Shown: positions 26,382 to 35,501 of the stretch, piece after piece
How the letters are laid out: every line of letters starts with the position of its first letter
How positions within the stretch are numbered: the first letter of the stretch is position 1
Assembly: GCA_003194435.1 (NCBI GenBank)
Contig: PQXC01000010.1
Coordinates: forward strand, 1 to 64,000
DNA length: 64,000 nt
Reading direction: 5' to 3'
Source: Candidatus Methanophagaceae archaeon
GTDB taxonomy: Archaea; Halobacteriota; Syntropharchaeia; Alkanophagales; Methanospirareceae
The notes under the pieces: generated by a model
Told to the model about the DNA's origin: nothing
What the model saw: only the letters and a program-made list of their open reading frames with translations
Database searches by the model: none
Translations under genes and position numbers: made by a program

Positions 26382-28292
26382 ATGAAGGAATCGCTGAGCA
26401 GTGTGGATATAGCAGTAATTGTCAGGGAGTTACAGGAGGAGCTGATAGGAGCCAGAGTGGAGAAGGTCTACCAGATAGGGCGAGAAGAGATAAGATTAAA
26501 ACTCCATCAGAAGAACAGGGGTTCCATTGACTTAGTAATAGAGGCGGGTAAACGAATACACATAACGAGATACAGGCGAGAGGCGCCGCGAGTACCTTCT
26601 AACTTCGCAATGCTACTCAGGAAGCACCTCGGTGGCGGCAGGATTGTTGGAATTCAACAGTTCGAGTTCGATCGGATAGTGGAGTTGAGAGTGAATAGCA
26701 GAGAAGGCGAGCTCGGTCTGATAGCGGAGTTACTGCCGAGGGGTAATATCCTCCTGGTAGATGCTCGGGGTGAGATATTGCATCCTTTTAGACGGATGAG
26801 CTTCTCAGCGCGTGAGATAAAACCCCATGCGCGCTACGAGAGCCCGCCCTCAAGAGTAAACCCAATGCGAATGACCGCGGAAGAATTGAAGCTTATATGC
26901 AACACCTCAGATAGAGATGTGGTACGAATGCTTGCACTGGATCTGGGTCTGGGTGGAGTATATGCGGAAGAAGTCTGTGAGCGGGCATGCATTGATAGGC
27001 ACAGGCGAGCCAGTGAGCTTGAGGATGCCGAGGTGCAGACCGTATGGGATACGATACAGGAAGTATTGAAGCCCGTGATGACAGGAGAAGGGTTGAAACC
27101 GCATATCGTGATAGAGAACGGTGAGAGGGTGGATGTCCTGCCCTTTGAGTTGTGCAGGTATCGCGATAGCGATGCGGAGAAGATATTCTTTCCCTCATTT
27201 AATGACGCCGTGGATGAGTTCTTCACCGAGAGGATAGTGGAGAGCATAGAAGCGGCAGCACAGAACGAGCATGAGAGTAGGATCGCACGATACGAACGCA
27301 TATTGAAGGAACAGAAGGAGGCACTGCGTGATTTCCAGGCGAAGGAGGCAGAGTGCAGGAGAATAGGCGAGCTTATCTATGCGAGATACAGCGAGATAGA
27401 GGAAATCCTGCGTAAGATGGATAGTAAAAAGAAGATAGTGGAGGTGTCTCTGCCCGGATTGACACTGGAGATTGATACTTCTGTATCCTTATTCAAGAAC
27501 GCAAGTATCTGGTATGAACGTGCGAAAGCATTCAAGAGGAAGCGAGAGGGCGTGGAGCGGGCAATAAAAGAGACGATGGCGAAGCTGAAGCAAGCGCAAG
27601 AGCAGGCAAGGGCACGAGAAGTGGCAGTTGCGAAAGGCGCGATACCGGAGAAGCGGGCTGTGCGAACCAATAAGAAGGAGTGGTACGAGCGGTTCAGGTG
27701 GTTTGTGACCTCAGAAGGTGTTCTTGTGATTGCGGGCAAGGATGCAACCACGAATGAGATGCTGGTGAAGAAGTATATGGACAGGAATGACCTCTTCTGT
27801 CATACACAGGCGAGTGGTGCACCGGTTGTGATAGCGAAGTGCAATGGTGAACTCTCAGATAGGAGTTTGAAGGCGATAGCGCAATTCGCAGTTTCGTATT
27901 CCAGCTTGTGGAAATATGGGTTCTACGAGGGTGAGTGTTATTTTGTTAGAGGTGAGCAGGTGAGCAAGAGACCCCCGTCAGGCGAGTATATAGCCAAAGG
28001 TAGCTTTATAGTGCGGGGCAAGAGGCGGTATCTCAAGGCACCTTTAGGGCTATGTATAGGTATCGAGAATGGCAGACTGGTTGCGGTTCCGGAATTAGAG
28101 AAGGACAGGCTGGAGTTATTCGTGGAGCTGACGCCCGATAATGAGCTGGATAAGAATTCGCTCGCAAATAAGATTGTGGAGTTCTTCAATGCGCAAGGTG
28201 AGGGTGAGGGTAAAGCGGGGATGGTAACCCATGATGAAGTATTGAGTCTCTTACCGCCGGGTAAGTCGAGGATTAAGGCGAAGTCGGCATAG
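26382..28292 (+). CDS. rqcH: RqcH/NFACT family ribosome quality control protein
   Basis: 636 aa. An N-terminal NFACT-N domain opens with SSVDIAVIVRELQEELIGARVEKVYQ and HLGGGRIVGI. A central coiled coil (about residues 290-430) precedes the C-terminal NFACT-R domain with WFVTSEGVLVIAGKDATTNEMLVKKY and FCHTQASGAP. The family (Rqc2/NEMF) binds peptidyl-tRNA on stalled 60S/50S subunits; bacterial RqcH adds alanine tails. It is contiguous with the PAC2 gene. Confidence 0.93.
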   Translation: MKESLSSVDIAVIVRELQEELIGARVEKVYQIGREEIRLKLHQKNRGSIDLVIEAGKRIHITRYRREAPRVPSNFAMLLRKHLGGGRIVGIQQFEFDRIVELRVNSREGELGLIAELLPRGNILLVDARGEILHPFRRMSFSAREIKPHARYESPPSRVNPMRMTAEELKLICNTSDRDVVRMLALDLGLGGVYAEEVCERACIDRHRRASELEDAEVQTVWDTIQEVLKPVMTGEGLKPHIVIENGERVDVLPFELCRYRDSDAEKIFFPSFNDAVDEFFTERIVESIEAAAQNEHESRIARYERILKEQKEALRDFQAKEAECRRIGELIYARYSEIEEILRKMDSKKKIVEVSLPGLTLEIDTSVSLFKNASIWYERAKAFKRKREGVERAIKETMAKLKQAQEQARAREVAVAKGAIPEKRAVRTNKKEWYERFRWFVTSEGVLVIAGKDATTNEMLVKKYMDRNDLFCHTQASGAPVVIAKCNGELSDRSLKAIAQFAVSYSSLWKYGFYEGECYFVRGEQVSKRPPSGEYIAKGSFIVRGKRRYLKAPLGLCIGIENGRLVAVPELEKDRLELFVELTPDNELDKNSLANKIVEFFNAQGEGEGKAGMVTHDEVLSLLPPGKSRIKAKSA

Positions 28293-28306
28293 CACATAGC
28301 ATTCTT

Positions 28307-28723
28307 TTATCCTATTATCTGCAGTATAAGCCGTCTTGACCGCCGTTTATTGTCCAGTTCGATGAATACCACCTGCTGCCACGTCCCCAGCATCAGCTTT
28401 TTATTCCGGAAAGGGACAGTAAGGGATGGACCGATAAAAGAGGCTCGGACATGTGAATGTCCATTGCCGTCATGCCATCTATACTCATGCTCGTAATTTA
28501 TATCACGCGGGAATAGTCGCTCCAGTGCGTTTGGCAGGTCGTGCAGCAATCCTGATTCGTATTCGATGGTCGTTACTGCACCGGTAGAACCGGGCACAAA
28601 AATGGTGACAATGCCGTTCTCTATCTCCGATTCCCTCAACTTGCTATTTACTTCGCCTGTTATGTCTATTATATCCACTTCGCCACGTGTATCAAACCGC
28701 AGCTCCTTCGTCTCCACTACCAT
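28307..28723 (-). CDS. YjbQ (UPF0047) family protein
   Basis: 138 aa. ITGEVNSKLRES, GIVTIFVPGSTGAVTTIEYE, and the metal-binding H in DGNGHSHVRASF with GTWQQVVFIELD are the family signature. YjbQ proteins form trimers and some have thiamine-phosphate synthase side activity in vivo; the real role is unsettled. It converges on rqcH and diverges from the radical SAM gene through a 146-bp AT-rich region with no other feature. Confidence 0.9.
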   Translation of the reverse strand: MVVETKELRFDTRGEVDIIDITGEVNSKLRESEIENGIVTIFVPGSTGAVTTIEYESGLLHDLPNALERLFPRDINYEHEYRWHDGNGHSHVRASFIGPSLTVPFRNKKLMLGTWQQVVFIELDNKRRSRRLILQIIG

Positions 28724-28869
28724 TTTAATCCACCCTTGATTATATATTAAAAATTGAAAATTAATGATTATGTTAAAAAGAAGAGTTACGGTTATACATT
28801 AGATACATTAGTTAGAATAGACTGTTATTTTACATTCACTTCTTTGAATCATACAGATATAAGATGTAG

Positions 28870-29883
28870 ATGGACATGACCGACGTTAACAGTACGAAAA
28901 TAAAAATAAACAGACCTGTGGCTTCATGGCTCGATTATGAGTTCCTTATGGAGGAGCAGAAACCGGTAAGAAGCCTCACTGTAATACTTAGAACTGCTGG
29001 CTGCCAGTGGCGCAGATGCAGAATGTGTGGCTACTGGCATGAATCCTCCGCACATATAACACAGGCTGATATACTCGCTCAGCTTGATTATTCATTACGA
29101 GCCAGCCCGAAAGAGGATTTCATCCTGAAGCTCTATACCTCCGGTAGCTTCCTCGACGAGCGTGAGATATCAGCTACCACGAGGCGGCATATAGCACGGA
29201 TGCTGGAGCAACCACAAGGTAAAGATATAAAGATAAAGAAATTGGTAATAGAGACAAGACCGGAGTATGTCAGTGCAGCTAAAATAGATGATTTGCTGCA
29301 TATCGGGCATTGGCATCTTGAAGTGGCTATGGGTCTGGAAACAGCAGATGATTTCATCCGGTTACACTATATAGATAAGGGTTTCTCATTCGCGGATTTC
29401 AAGAACGCTGCGAGGCTCATTGCCGATTGCGGTGCCACAGTGAAGACCTACCTCCTGCTTAAACCCCCTTTTGTATCCGAGAGGAGTGCGCTCGAGGATG
29501 TAATAAAATCAGCCGAGCTTGTCGCTCCATTTAGTGGTGTAATATCTCTGAATCTCTGTAATGTCCAGCGCTACACACCATTAGAGGAGTTATGGAAAAG
29601 GGGCTATTACAGACCTCCATGGTTATGGAGCGCAGTCGAAGCGATACGTGCGATAAAACAGAAAAAGAAGCACATCGTGGTGATGTCCGACCCGGTGGGC
29701 GCGGGTCATCTCAGGGGACCGCATAATTGCGGCTACTGTGATACAGCAGTGAAGGAAGCGATAAAGGAATTCAATCTAACACAGGACTTGAATATCCTCG
29801 AAGGCTTGAATTGCGATTGCAAAGATAAATGGCATACACTGATGAGATGTGATGAGTTCCTATTTGGCTCGACCATCGAATGA
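28870..29883 (+). CDS. Radical SAM protein, probable archaeosine synthase subunit RaSEA
   Basis: 337 aa. The radical SAM cysteines are in TAGCQWRRCRMCGYWHE, a CX4CX2C spacing of the Elp3-like group. KLYTSGSFLDERE and VIETRPEYVS follow, and the C-terminal CGYCDTAV and CDCKDKW add cysteines. This fits the TIGR01210-type family shown in other archaea to finish archaeosine (G15) in tRNA with ArcS. ATG 28870 or 28876. Confidence 0.82.
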   Translation: MDMTDVNSTKIKINRPVASWLDYEFLMEEQKPVRSLTVILRTAGCQWRRCRMCGYWHESSAHITQADILAQLDYSLRASPKEDFILKLYTSGSFLDEREISATTRRHIARMLEQPQGKDIKIKKLVIETRPEYVSAAKIDDLLHIGHWHLEVAMGLETADDFIRLHYIDKGFSFADFKNAARLIADCGATVKTYLLLKPPFVSERSALEDVIKSAELVAPFSGVISLNLCNVQRYTPLEELWKRGYYRPPWLWSAVEAIRAIKQKKKHIVVMSDPVGAGHLRGPHNCGYCDTAVKEAIKEFNLTQDLNILEGLNCDCKDKWHTLMRCDEFLFGSTIE

Positions 29884-29976
29884 CTTACGGACATACAGAC
29901 ATATAGATAAGAACCCGATGAAAATTCTGAGCTAATTTATATCAAGATGTGCGGAATATAGGTTAGTAATAAAGCA

Positions 29977-30726
29977 ATGATAAAAGTTGGTGTTTGTGGT
30001 TTTCCGAGGTCTCATAGCGTTATTTTTGCGAATTTCAGGCTTGTGGAGGTACAGGCGACATTTTACAAGCCCGTACTCAAATCCACAGCAGAGCGGTGGC
30101 GTAGAGCTGCACCGAATGATTTCGAATTCTCACTGAAGGCATGGCAATTAATTACCCATGAACCCCGCAGCCCCACCTATCGTAAGGCGAAGCTGAAGAT
30201 AGACGCGAGTAAAGTCTCCAGATACGGTCTTTTCAGACCCACAAATGAGGTCTTCGAGGCATGGTCAGCAACAGAAGAGATAAGAAGAGCTCTGAACGCC
30301 AGGATCGTGGTATTCCAATCACCCGCAAGCTTTGTGGAGAGTCCCGAGCACATAAAGAACATGCACGACTTCTTCCACTCGATAGAGATAGACCGTGGTC
30401 GTGGTGATACAATAATGGTATGGGAACCGCGGGGCGAATGGAAGAGGAGCACAATAAGTACGATCTGTGAAGAACTGAACCTCGTTCATTGCGTAGACCC
30501 GTTCGCAGATCAGCCTGTGAGTGGTACCGATTTCGGCTATCTCAGGCTCCATGGCTCACCACCAGGAAGAAGGATGTACCATTACTCCTACACAGAGGCT
30601 GACTTGCAATTCCTGCACGAGCGATGCCGGTACTTCTCTCAGGTCTATGTCCTCTTCAATAACTACACGATGTTCGACGACGCATTGAAATTCAAAGCAC
30701 TGCTAAAGCAAGCGGGGAATAGATGA
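29977..30726 (+). CDS. DUF72 (YecE-like) protein
   Basis: 249 aa, a predicted TIM barrel. VEVQATFYKPV with AERWRRAAPNDFEFSLKAWQLITH is the diagnostic N-terminal half, and YLRLHGSPPGRRMYHYSYTEADL the C-terminal half. Function is unknown in the family; nuclease or sugar-related roles have been guessed. It converges on atpF with a 2-base gap. Confidence 0.88.
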   Translation: MIKVGVCGFPRSHSVIFANFRLVEVQATFYKPVLKSTAERWRRAAPNDFEFSLKAWQLITHEPRSPTYRKAKLKIDASKVSRYGLFRPTNEVFEAWSATEEIRRALNARIVVFQSPASFVESPEHIKNMHDFFHSIEIDRGRGDTIMVWEPRGEWKRSTISTICEELNLVHCVDPFADQPVSGTDFGYLRLHGSPPGRRMYHYSYTEADLQFLHERCRYFSQVYVLFNNYTMFDDALKFKALLKQAGNR

Positions 30727-30728
30727 TT

Positions 30729-31079
30729 TCATTTCAGGGCAACGCCTACTGCCCGCTTTATCAATTGCTCTATCTCACTGACCTTCTGCTCCATCGGTCC
30801 TCGCTTGTCTGGTATCTCTACGATGATCGGTGTAACCCCCCGCTTATTCTTATTTATCGCTCTTATCTTATCACGAACGCGTGCTTCTGCTGCAAGCCGC
30901 TCATTTATGATTATAAGGGTAAGGGCAGTTCCACCCTCACTCACCAATTTATCTAATAGATTGAGTGTCTCATTCTCCCTCTCTTTCTCATCTTGTGACT
31001 GTGACACTTCATACACAGCCTGCACACCCGCAAGTCGGAATCCAGTGGCTGTTTCCCGATCACCAATCACAGCAATCAT
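30729..31079 (-). CDS. atpF: V/A-type ATP synthase subunit F
   Basis: 116 aa. The opening IAVIGDRETATGFRLAGVQAVYEV and the ILINE-like IIINERLAAE identify the central-stalk subunit F. It overlaps atpE by four bases. Subunits A, B, C, D, I and K are not in the window: F follows E directly, without the usual atpC between. Confidence 0.93.
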   Translation of the reverse strand: MIAVIGDRETATGFRLAGVQAVYEVSQSQDEKERENETLNLLDKLVSEGGTALTLIIINERLAAEARVRDKIRAINKNKRGVTPIIVEIPDKRGPMEQKVSEIEQLIKRAVGVALK

Positions 31080-31741
31080 TCTTCACGAGCACGAAATAGA
31101 ACCTTTACTATATCCTCCCTCAACCCAGGGTAGAGACGCTTCATCCGCTCTTCGAACGTGTTGTTCACTTCTATCCTGCCGTCGCTTCTCCTTACTATTA
31201 CTCCCCCCACCGTCTTTATCCTTTCTTTTGATAGCCTCACTTCACAACCTACCTCACCTGATATCTCCTTAAGCATCTCCTCTGTCACAAATTGTGCATC
31301 CTCAGCACTGAGTACCACTTCCAGTTCAAGTTCACTACTGCTGCTGCTACTACTACGTTCACTACCTGCTGTAATACTCAATGCAGCATCCTTAATCAAG
31401 CCTGCTAAGATGCCGGGATACGATTTACCCCTGAAACCCTCCTCCTTCACACGCTGTACTCGTTTCAATGCCTCCTCAAAAGCTCGTTTTATCGCTTTCT
31501 CCTCCACATCCCATCTGAACTTCTTAGCATCCAGCCTCTTTGCTCTGATGATTCTTTCCTTATTCTCAGCCGCTTTTCGGCTCTCTGCTTCAATAAATCG
31601 CTTCTTTCGCTCCTCTATATCCGCCTTCGCGTTCTTGACCAGCTCCTCCACCTGCGCTCTCGCTTCTCTCAATATCCGCTCCTGCTCCTCTTTTGCTTCC
31701 TCCTTTATCCGCTCCACTAACTCTGATGCACCCACAAGCAT
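31076..31741 (-). CDS. atpE: V/A-type ATP synthase subunit E
   Basis: 221 aa. A long charged helix (about residues 10-75, EEAKEEQERILREARAQVEE) forms the peripheral stalk with subunit H, followed by a globular C-terminus ending VNNTFEERMKRLYPGLREDIVKVLF, the E-subunit signature. A run of serines plus ELELE near residues 128-141 is a low-complexity insertion encoded by triplet/hexanucleotide repeats. ATG 31741 is preferred to GTG 31744. Confidence 0.93.
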   Translation of the reverse strand: MLVGASELVERIKEEAKEEQERILREARAQVEELVKNAKADIEERKKRFIEAESRKAAENKERIIRAKRLDAKKFRWDVEEKAIKRAFEEALKRVQRVKEEGFRGKSYPGILAGLIKDAALSITAGSERSSSSSSSELELEVVLSAEDAQFVTEEMLKEISGEVGCEVRLSKERIKTVGGVIVRRSDGRIEVNNTFEERMKRLYPGLREDIVKVLFRAREE

Positions 31742-31761
31742 CACCTACCCTACCCTCTACT

Positions 31762-32109
31762 CTACCTTCCTGCCTGCTTATTTAAGCCCAGAATTCTTAC
31801 CAGCACAGCTTCCACCGCATTCTCCAACCTCGATTCGGCAATTGCACGCAACTTCTCCGCTTCTTCCTTCGCTTCTCTCAGTATCGCCTCCCCCTCATCC
31901 TCGCCCTCCTTCGCATACTTATCTGCTATCTCCTTCGCTCTCCTCTCCATATCCTCGCTCGCCTCAGCTTCCAGCTTCTTCAGCTCGTCCTCTGCTTCCC
32001 TAACCATACCTGCGGCTTCTTCCTTCGCCTCTTCTACCAGCTTCCTTGCTTCTTCCTCCGCTTTTTTTATCTCTTTTAGCGCTTCTACCGCCATTACTCT
32101 TAGATTCAT
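31762..32109 (-). CDS. V/A-type ATP synthase subunit H (peripheral stalk)
   Basis: 115 aa, almost wholly an E/A/K-rich coiled coil with 11-residue periodicity (KKAEEEARKLVEEAKEEAAG), as in AhaH/AtpH, which pairs with subunit E to form the stator. It is first in an H-E-F transcript. Its promoter must share the 87-bp gap with radA, which is transcribed the other way. Confidence 0.85.
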   Translation of the reverse strand: MNLRVMAVEALKEIKKAEEEARKLVEEAKEEAAGMVREAEDELKKLEAEASEDMERRAKEIADKYAKEGEDEGEAILREAKEEAEKLRAIAESRLENAVEAVLVRILGLNKQAGR

Positions 32110-32196
32110 GAGTCACTTAACCCATTATAAAGCTTTCTCATTTCTTTTCTCTGATCATGATTATGATTTATAATAGTAATCACAAGATTTTAGCAG

Positions 32197-33156
32197 GTGA
32201 AGAGGAGAGTGGAGCTGGAAGATTTACCAGGGGTTGGACCTGCAATAGCAGAGAAGTTACGTGAGGCTGGTTTAAATTCCCTGGAAGCAATTGCAGTAGC
32301 GTCACCTGCGGAGTTGGTAGCCACTGTGGAGATAGGGGAGGCGACGGCAGCGAAGATAATAAATGCAGCACGTGAAGCTGCGGATATCGGCGGGTTTGAG
32401 ACCGGGGACAAGATATTAGAGAGACGAGAGAGCATTGGCAAGTTGACCACGGGCTCTAAAGCTCTGGATGCGTTACTGGGTGGCGGGCTTGAGACGCGCG
32501 CTATGACGGAGTTCTATGGCGAATTTGGAAGCGGGAAGACACAGATAGCACATCAACTCGTTGTAAATGTCCAGTTACCACCGGAGGAAGGAGGTTTAAA
32601 CGGTTCCGCCATCATGATTGATACCGAGAATACCTTCAGACCTGAGAGGATAAAGGATATGGCGGAAGGTGTTGGACTTGATTTCACCGAGGTATTAAAG
32701 AATGTGCATGTTGCTCGTGCTTATAACTCAAATCATCAGATACTACTCGTGGATAAAGCGAAAGAGCTTGCAGATGAGTTGAAAGATACTGAAAAGCCTG
32801 TTCGATTGTTGATAATTGATTCTGCAACCGCGCATTTCAGGAGTGAATATGTGGGCAGGGGGACGCTCTCAGATCGTCAGCAGAAGATAAATAAGCATCT
32901 CCATGACGCTCTCAGGTTTGGAGACCTGAACAATGCGGTGGTGATGATAACGAACCAGGTGCAGGTGAGACCTGACGCCTTCTTCGGCGACCCTACGCGA
33001 CCTATCGGTGGACATATCGTTGGGCATACCGCCACTTTCAGGATATACCTCCGTAAATCCAAAGGAGAGAAGAGAATAGCGCGTCTGGTTGACTCACCCA
33101 ACCTGCCAGAGGCGGAAGCGGTATTCTCAGTTACTAAATCTGGAATACGAGACTGA
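32197..33156 (+). CDS. radA: DNA repair and recombination protein RadA
   Basis: 319 aa. An N-terminal helix-hairpin-helix domain ([20 protein letters not shown]) precedes a RecA/Rad51 core with Walker [10 protein letters not shown], Walker [12 protein letters not shown] and loop 2 around [14 protein letters not shown]. It forms filaments on single-stranded DNA for strand exchange. The start is GTG 32197, fitting the length of RadA homologues. A TATA-like TTTATAATAG lies upstream. Confidence 0.97.
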   Translation: MKRRVELEDLPGVGPAIAEKLREAGLNSLEAIAVASPAELVATVEIGEATAAKIINAAREAADIGGFETGDKILERRESIGKLTTGSKALDALLGGGLETRAMTEFYGEFGSGKTQIAHQLVVNVQLPPEEGGLNGSAIMIDTENTFRPERIKDMAEGVGLDFTEVLKNVHVARAYNSNHQILLVDKAKELADELKDTEKPVRLLIIDSATAHFRSEYVGRGTLSDRQQKINKHLHDALRFGDLNNAVVMITNQVQVRPDAFFGDPTRPIGGHIVGHTATFRIYLRKSKGEKRIARLVDSPNLPEAEAVFSVTKSGIRD

Positions 33157-33227
33157 ACTGAGACTGAATACGAGTATAAAATTGAAAGTAAAAAGAGATA
33201 AAGCCTGGCGCACGAGATACGTGATAC

Positions 33228-33800
33228 TTACTCCCCCGATTCCATCTCCTCTTTGCAACTCTCGCACACCATCAAACCATCTTTCATTACCAGATCGTTG
33301 GAGAAGCAACCACATTTCTCACATATCCCCTGCCCGATTCCTTCTCCTTCGCTCTCCTGCCCTACTATATCACGCTCCACATGCATCTCGATCAAATCCG
33401 CCAGGATCGAATTCATCTGCGAAGAAACCGCGAGTATATCAACATCAGCCACAATTCCCACCAACTTCCCATCCTCTATTATCGGCAACTTCCTTATCTT
33501 CTCCGCTGCCATCTTCTTCGCGATATCCGAAAGACGGTCATTTGGCGAACCGGTTATCAAAGGTGTGGTCATCACATCCTTCAGTTTCACAGTGCTCGGT
33601 GTTGTGTCCTTACTCACAAGCTCATTGATTATATCCCCCTGCGTTACTATACCCACCGGCTGACCACTGTTATTTAACACAACTATGCTATCCACATCAT
33701 ACTTCCTCATCAGTTTCGCCGCTTCCTTGACGTTCATATCTTCATCTCCTGTCACTACCTCGCGCACCATTATATCCCGCAGCGGTATATCCGTCTCCAT
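33228..33800 (-). CDS. CBS-pair protein with C-terminal zinc ribbon
   Basis: 190 aa. Two CBS domains (IMVREVVTGDEDMNVKEAAK and VMTTPLITGSPNDRLSDIAK regions) are followed by CEKCGCF...CESCKEEM, a zinc ribbon. CBS pairs sense adenosine nucleotides or AdoMet; zinc-ribbon CBS proteins are common in archaea and have unknown targets. ATG 33800 is preferred; a GTG three codons earlier is possible. Confidence 0.9.
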   Translation of the reverse strand: METDIPLRDIMVREVVTGDEDMNVKEAAKLMRKYDVDSIVVLNNSGQPVGIVTQGDIINELVSKDTTPSTVKLKDVMTTPLITGSPNDRLSDIAKKMAAEKIRKLPIIEDGKLVGIVADVDILAVSSQMNSILADLIEMHVERDIVGQESEGEGIGQGICEKCGCFSNDLVMKDGLMVCESCKEEMESGE

Positions 33801-33856
33801 CTTCCTCACTTAATAAATAATTGGATTAAATAAGATAAATACTACCAGGTGCAGGA

Positions 33857-35074
33857 ATGAAATACGTGATTTTGATAGGGGATGGAATGGCTGATTATCC
33901 TATCCCCGAGTATGATGGCAGAACGGCTCTACAAATTGCATCTACCCCAAACCTCGATTTCATTGCTACCGAAGGAATCTGCGGCATGGTAAGAACAATT
34001 CCACACGGTATGGAGGCGGGTAGCGATATTGCCACGCTCTCGATTCTGGGCTATGATCCCGCGCGATATTACACGGGGAGGGGACCACTGGAAGCGATGG
34101 GGATGGGCATACCACTCGATGAAGGGGACATAGCTTACAGATGCAACCTTGTAACTGAGTCAGGTGGTAGAATCGTGGATTACAGCGGCGGACATATATC
34201 GAATGATGAGGCGAAGGAGTTGATAGAATCGCTCAATGCCAATGCGGAATTTAAAAGCAAGGGGATAATCTTCTATCCCGGCGTTAGTTATAGGAACGTT
34301 ATGGTCCTGAAGTCAGGAGATGAGGTAGAGGGTGGCGCACCTCCGCACGATATTATTGGTGCACTGGTTGATGCGGAATTACCCGATAGCGATTTATTGA
34401 AGCGTATTATCCTCACTTCGAGGCAGATACTTGATAATCATGATGTGAATAAGAGGAGAGCAGCTCAGAATAAGAACAAGGCGAATATGGTCTGGCTCTG
34501 GAGCGGTGGCAGGAAACCGATAATGCCTGAGTTCAGAGCGATGTATGGCGTGACTGGAGCGGTGATTTCCGGTGTTTATCTGGTTAAGGGTATTGCACGA
34601 TGTGTTGCTCTGGACGTGATAGATGTGCCTGGTGCCACGGGCTATATAGACACGAATTATGAGGGCAAGGCGGAATATGCATTACAGAGCCTGAGAGAGC
34701 GCGATTTTGTACTCGTTCATGTGGAAGCGCCAGATGAAGCGGCGCACAGCGGCGACATCGAACAGAAGGTGAAGGCAATAGAGGACTTTGATGCCCGTGT
34801 GGTAGGTAGAATATTGTCTGGTTTAGAATCAGAATATGCGGATACGGGCTATAAGATATTAGCCCTGCCCGACCATTACACGCCGGTGTCCCTGAAGGTG
34901 CATACAAAAGAACCTGTACCCTTTGCTCTCTACGATTCCCACGCTCATGCACACCACCGTGATATTGATGTTAGCACTGGATTTAACGAGCAATCAACGA
35001 TCAAAAGCTCCCTGCGGCTCAGTGCCCATAAGCAGGATTTGATGCGTTTTCTCTTCTCTCGCACTGATTTATAA
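33857..35074 (+). CDS. apgM: Cofactor-independent phosphoglycerate mutase, archaeal type
   Basis: 405 aa, alkaline-phosphatase superfamily. ILIGDGMADYPI begins with the metal site and GSDIATLSILGYDP carries the catalytic serine-equivalent region; HVEAPDEAAHSGD and ALPDHYTP supply further metal ligands. It interconverts 3- and 2-phosphoglycerate, completing with gap and pgk part of the gluconeogenic route. Confidence 0.95.
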   Translation: MKYVILIGDGMADYPIPEYDGRTALQIASTPNLDFIATEGICGMVRTIPHGMEAGSDIATLSILGYDPARYYTGRGPLEAMGMGIPLDEGDIAYRCNLVTESGGRIVDYSGGHISNDEAKELIESLNANAEFKSKGIIFYPGVSYRNVMVLKSGDEVEGGAPPHDIIGALVDAELPDSDLLKRIILTSRQILDNHDVNKRRAAQNKNKANMVWLWSGGRKPIMPEFRAMYGVTGAVISGVYLVKGIARCVALDVIDVPGATGYIDTNYEGKAEYALQSLRERDFVLVHVEAPDEAAHSGDIEQKVKAIEDFDARVVGRILSGLESEYADTGYKILALPDHYTPVSLKVHTKEPVPFALYDSHAHAHHRDIDVSTGFNEQSTIKSSLRLSAHKQDLMRFLFSRTDL

Positions 35075-35112
35075 TCACTGCAAATGAAGCTGAAACTCTG
35101 TTTCAGTTTTCG

Positions 35113-35394
35113 TTAAATTCCCCTTAATTCCCGCCTCATCTCTCTCATCACCTGCCTAAATGCACTCAGTTCCTCCTTAAAATTATCCGGCTTCGTCGTT
35201 ATCGCTGGCATCTTCGGGTTCTTAAACGTCAGCGCTTCCGTCTGGCAAACTCGGTCGCAAACGCCACAGCAAGTACAGCCATTGTAATCAATGACCGACT
35301 TCTTATCCACTATCTCGATTACCTCCTCTGGACATACCTCCGCACATTTACCACAACCTATGCATTTCATCGGGTCAACAACGGGAATCCACAT
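35113..35394 (-). CDS. 2[4Fe-4S] ferredoxin-like protein
   Basis: 93 aa. Two cluster motifs, CIGCGKCAEVCPEE and CTCCGVCDRVCQTEA, followed by a ~35-residue basic tail (REMRRELRGI). A small soluble electron carrier; the tail may dock it to a partner. Downstream on the same strand as the binding-protein gene, 107 bp away; the gap contains no clear feature besides AT-rich sequence. Confidence 0.93.
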   Translation of the reverse strand: MWIPVVDPMKCIGCGKCAEVCPEEVIEIVDKKSVIDYNGCTCCGVCDRVCQTEALTFKNPKMPAITTKPDNFKEELSAFRQVMREMRRELRGI

Positions 35395-35501
35395 CTTCTA
35401 TTGATTAGTTCTTTCTAAGAATATACAAAAATAAAAGAAAAGGGGAGGATAAAATAAAATAGCTCCTCTACGTTTCTACAATCTACAATCTTTTGGCTTA
35501 C

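Noticed and set aside
31158-32003. 281-codon open frame on plus, antisense to atpE and atpH
   Set aside because: Serine/leucine-rich mirror of the K/E-rich coiled-coil genes, with no motif; atpE and atpH are clear on the other strand.
35395-35501. Lost livH 5' end relocated downstream of livJ by a simple inversion
   Set aside because: The sequence there encodes nothing resembling a LivH N-terminus on either strand.
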